Shown here in pieces: positions 6,036 to 6,807 of a stretch of DNA of 6,807 nt. This DNA is from a bacterium. GTDB lineage: Bacteria > Pseudomonadota > Gammaproteobacteria > Burkholderiales > Thiobacteraceae. A model generated the notes under the pieces. It did no database searches and was not told where the DNA came from. It saw only the letters and a list, made by a program, of their open reading frames with translations. Position 1 is the stretch's first letter. Every line of letters begins with the position of its first letter. The stretch covers positions 1-6,807 of the forward strand of contig DAIAMA010000068.1 in assembly GCA_027438535.1 (NCBI GenBank). Direction: 5' to 3'. The position numbers and the translations under genes are program-made.

Positions 6036-6047
6036 AGGAAATTAACC

Positions 6048-6311
6048 ATGGCACATAAAAAAGCAGGCGGTAGTTCCCGTAACGGCCGCGACTCCCATTC
6101 CAAACGTCTGGGCGTGAAGCGCTACGGCGGCCAGCTGGTAAACGCGGGTGAGATCATCGTGCGCCAGCGCGGTACGCAATTTCATGCCGGCGACAATGTT
6201 GGCATGGGCAAGGACCACACTTTGTTCGCCAAAATCGAAGGCAAAGTGTGTTACGAGACCAAAGGTCCCTTGCAGCGCCATACGGTGACCATCGAACCGG
6301 TAGCGGCTTAA
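6048..6311 (+). CDS. rpmA: 50S ribosomal protein L27
   Basis: 87 aa (E. coli 85). L27 sits at the peptidyl-transferase centre, where its flexible N-terminus reaches tRNA. Seen: N-terminus [20 protein letters not shown], directly mature after Met removal and without the cleavable extension found in Firmicutes, followed by LGVKRYGGQ and the [18 protein letters not shown] core (here [14 protein letters not shown]). AAGGA (6035-6039) overlaps the rplU stop and lies 8 nt before the ATG, so the two are tightly co-translated. A 9-bp terminator hairpin follows 25 bp after the stop. Confidence 0.98.
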   Translation: MAHKKAGGSSRNGRDSHSKRLGVKRYGGQLVNAGEIIVRQRGTQFHAGDNVGMGKDHTLFAKIEGKVCYETKGPLQRHTVTIEPVAA

Positions 6312-6336
6312 ACGCACCGCGCCACCGCGAACCCCG

Positions 6337-6807
<471 letters not shown>

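Overview
The window looks like chromosomal core DNA of a Betaproteobacterium. The reasons are the block ispB / tRNA-Pro next to rplU-rpmA-obgE, a GlrK-lipoprotein-GlrR (QseEGF-type) two-component operon, high GC content, and small envelope genes of a kind familiar from that class. Genus cannot be told from this sequence alone. No insertion sequence, CRISPR array, prophage or plasmid feature is visible.

Layout. Positions 1-447 (+) hold the 3' part of a secreted EF-hand/BON-domain protein whose signal peptide is cut by the window edge. Two tandem hairpins follow (444-495). A small single-pass membrane protein with a CxxCG motif lies at 536-811 (+) and resembles the front half of a glycine-zipper family protein. 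Positions 812-1096 contain no intact gene, but a strong ribosome binding site and the first 17 codons of what looks like a Crp/Fnr-family regulator survive there (951-1004).

The minus strand from 4437 down to 1097 is a compact operon: glrK (membrane sensor kinase), a small lipoprotein in the qseG position (ATGA overlap with glrK), and glrR (sigma54-type response regulator, 12 bp further on). Immediately upstream on the same strand are tRNA-Pro(CGG) (4506-4582) and ispB (4585-5553). The mature tRNA begins only 2 nt after the ispB stop codon, and no terminator is seen between ispB, the tRNA and glrK. The kinase operon may therefore receive transcription from the ispB promoter.

A 170-bp divergent region (5554-5723) separates ispB from rplU. 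It contains two back-to-back sigma70 promoters, each with TTGACC at -35 and a 17-bp spacer, with a GC-rich inverted repeat between them. On the plus strand follow rplU (L21), rpmA (L27), an intrinsic terminator/attenuator (6337-6367), and the first 142 codons of obgE, a ribosome-assembly GTPase that runs off the window.

Functionally the right half makes the respiratory quinone side chain, a proline tRNA, two 50S proteins and a 50S-assembly GTPase. The middle is an envelope-sensing signalling operon. The left end holds small envelope proteins beside a decayed regulator. I found no clear candidate for an undescribed system. The points most worth a second look are the 2-nt ispB-tRNA junction, the EF-hand/BON combination, the truncated CxxCG membrane protein, and the regulator remnant.
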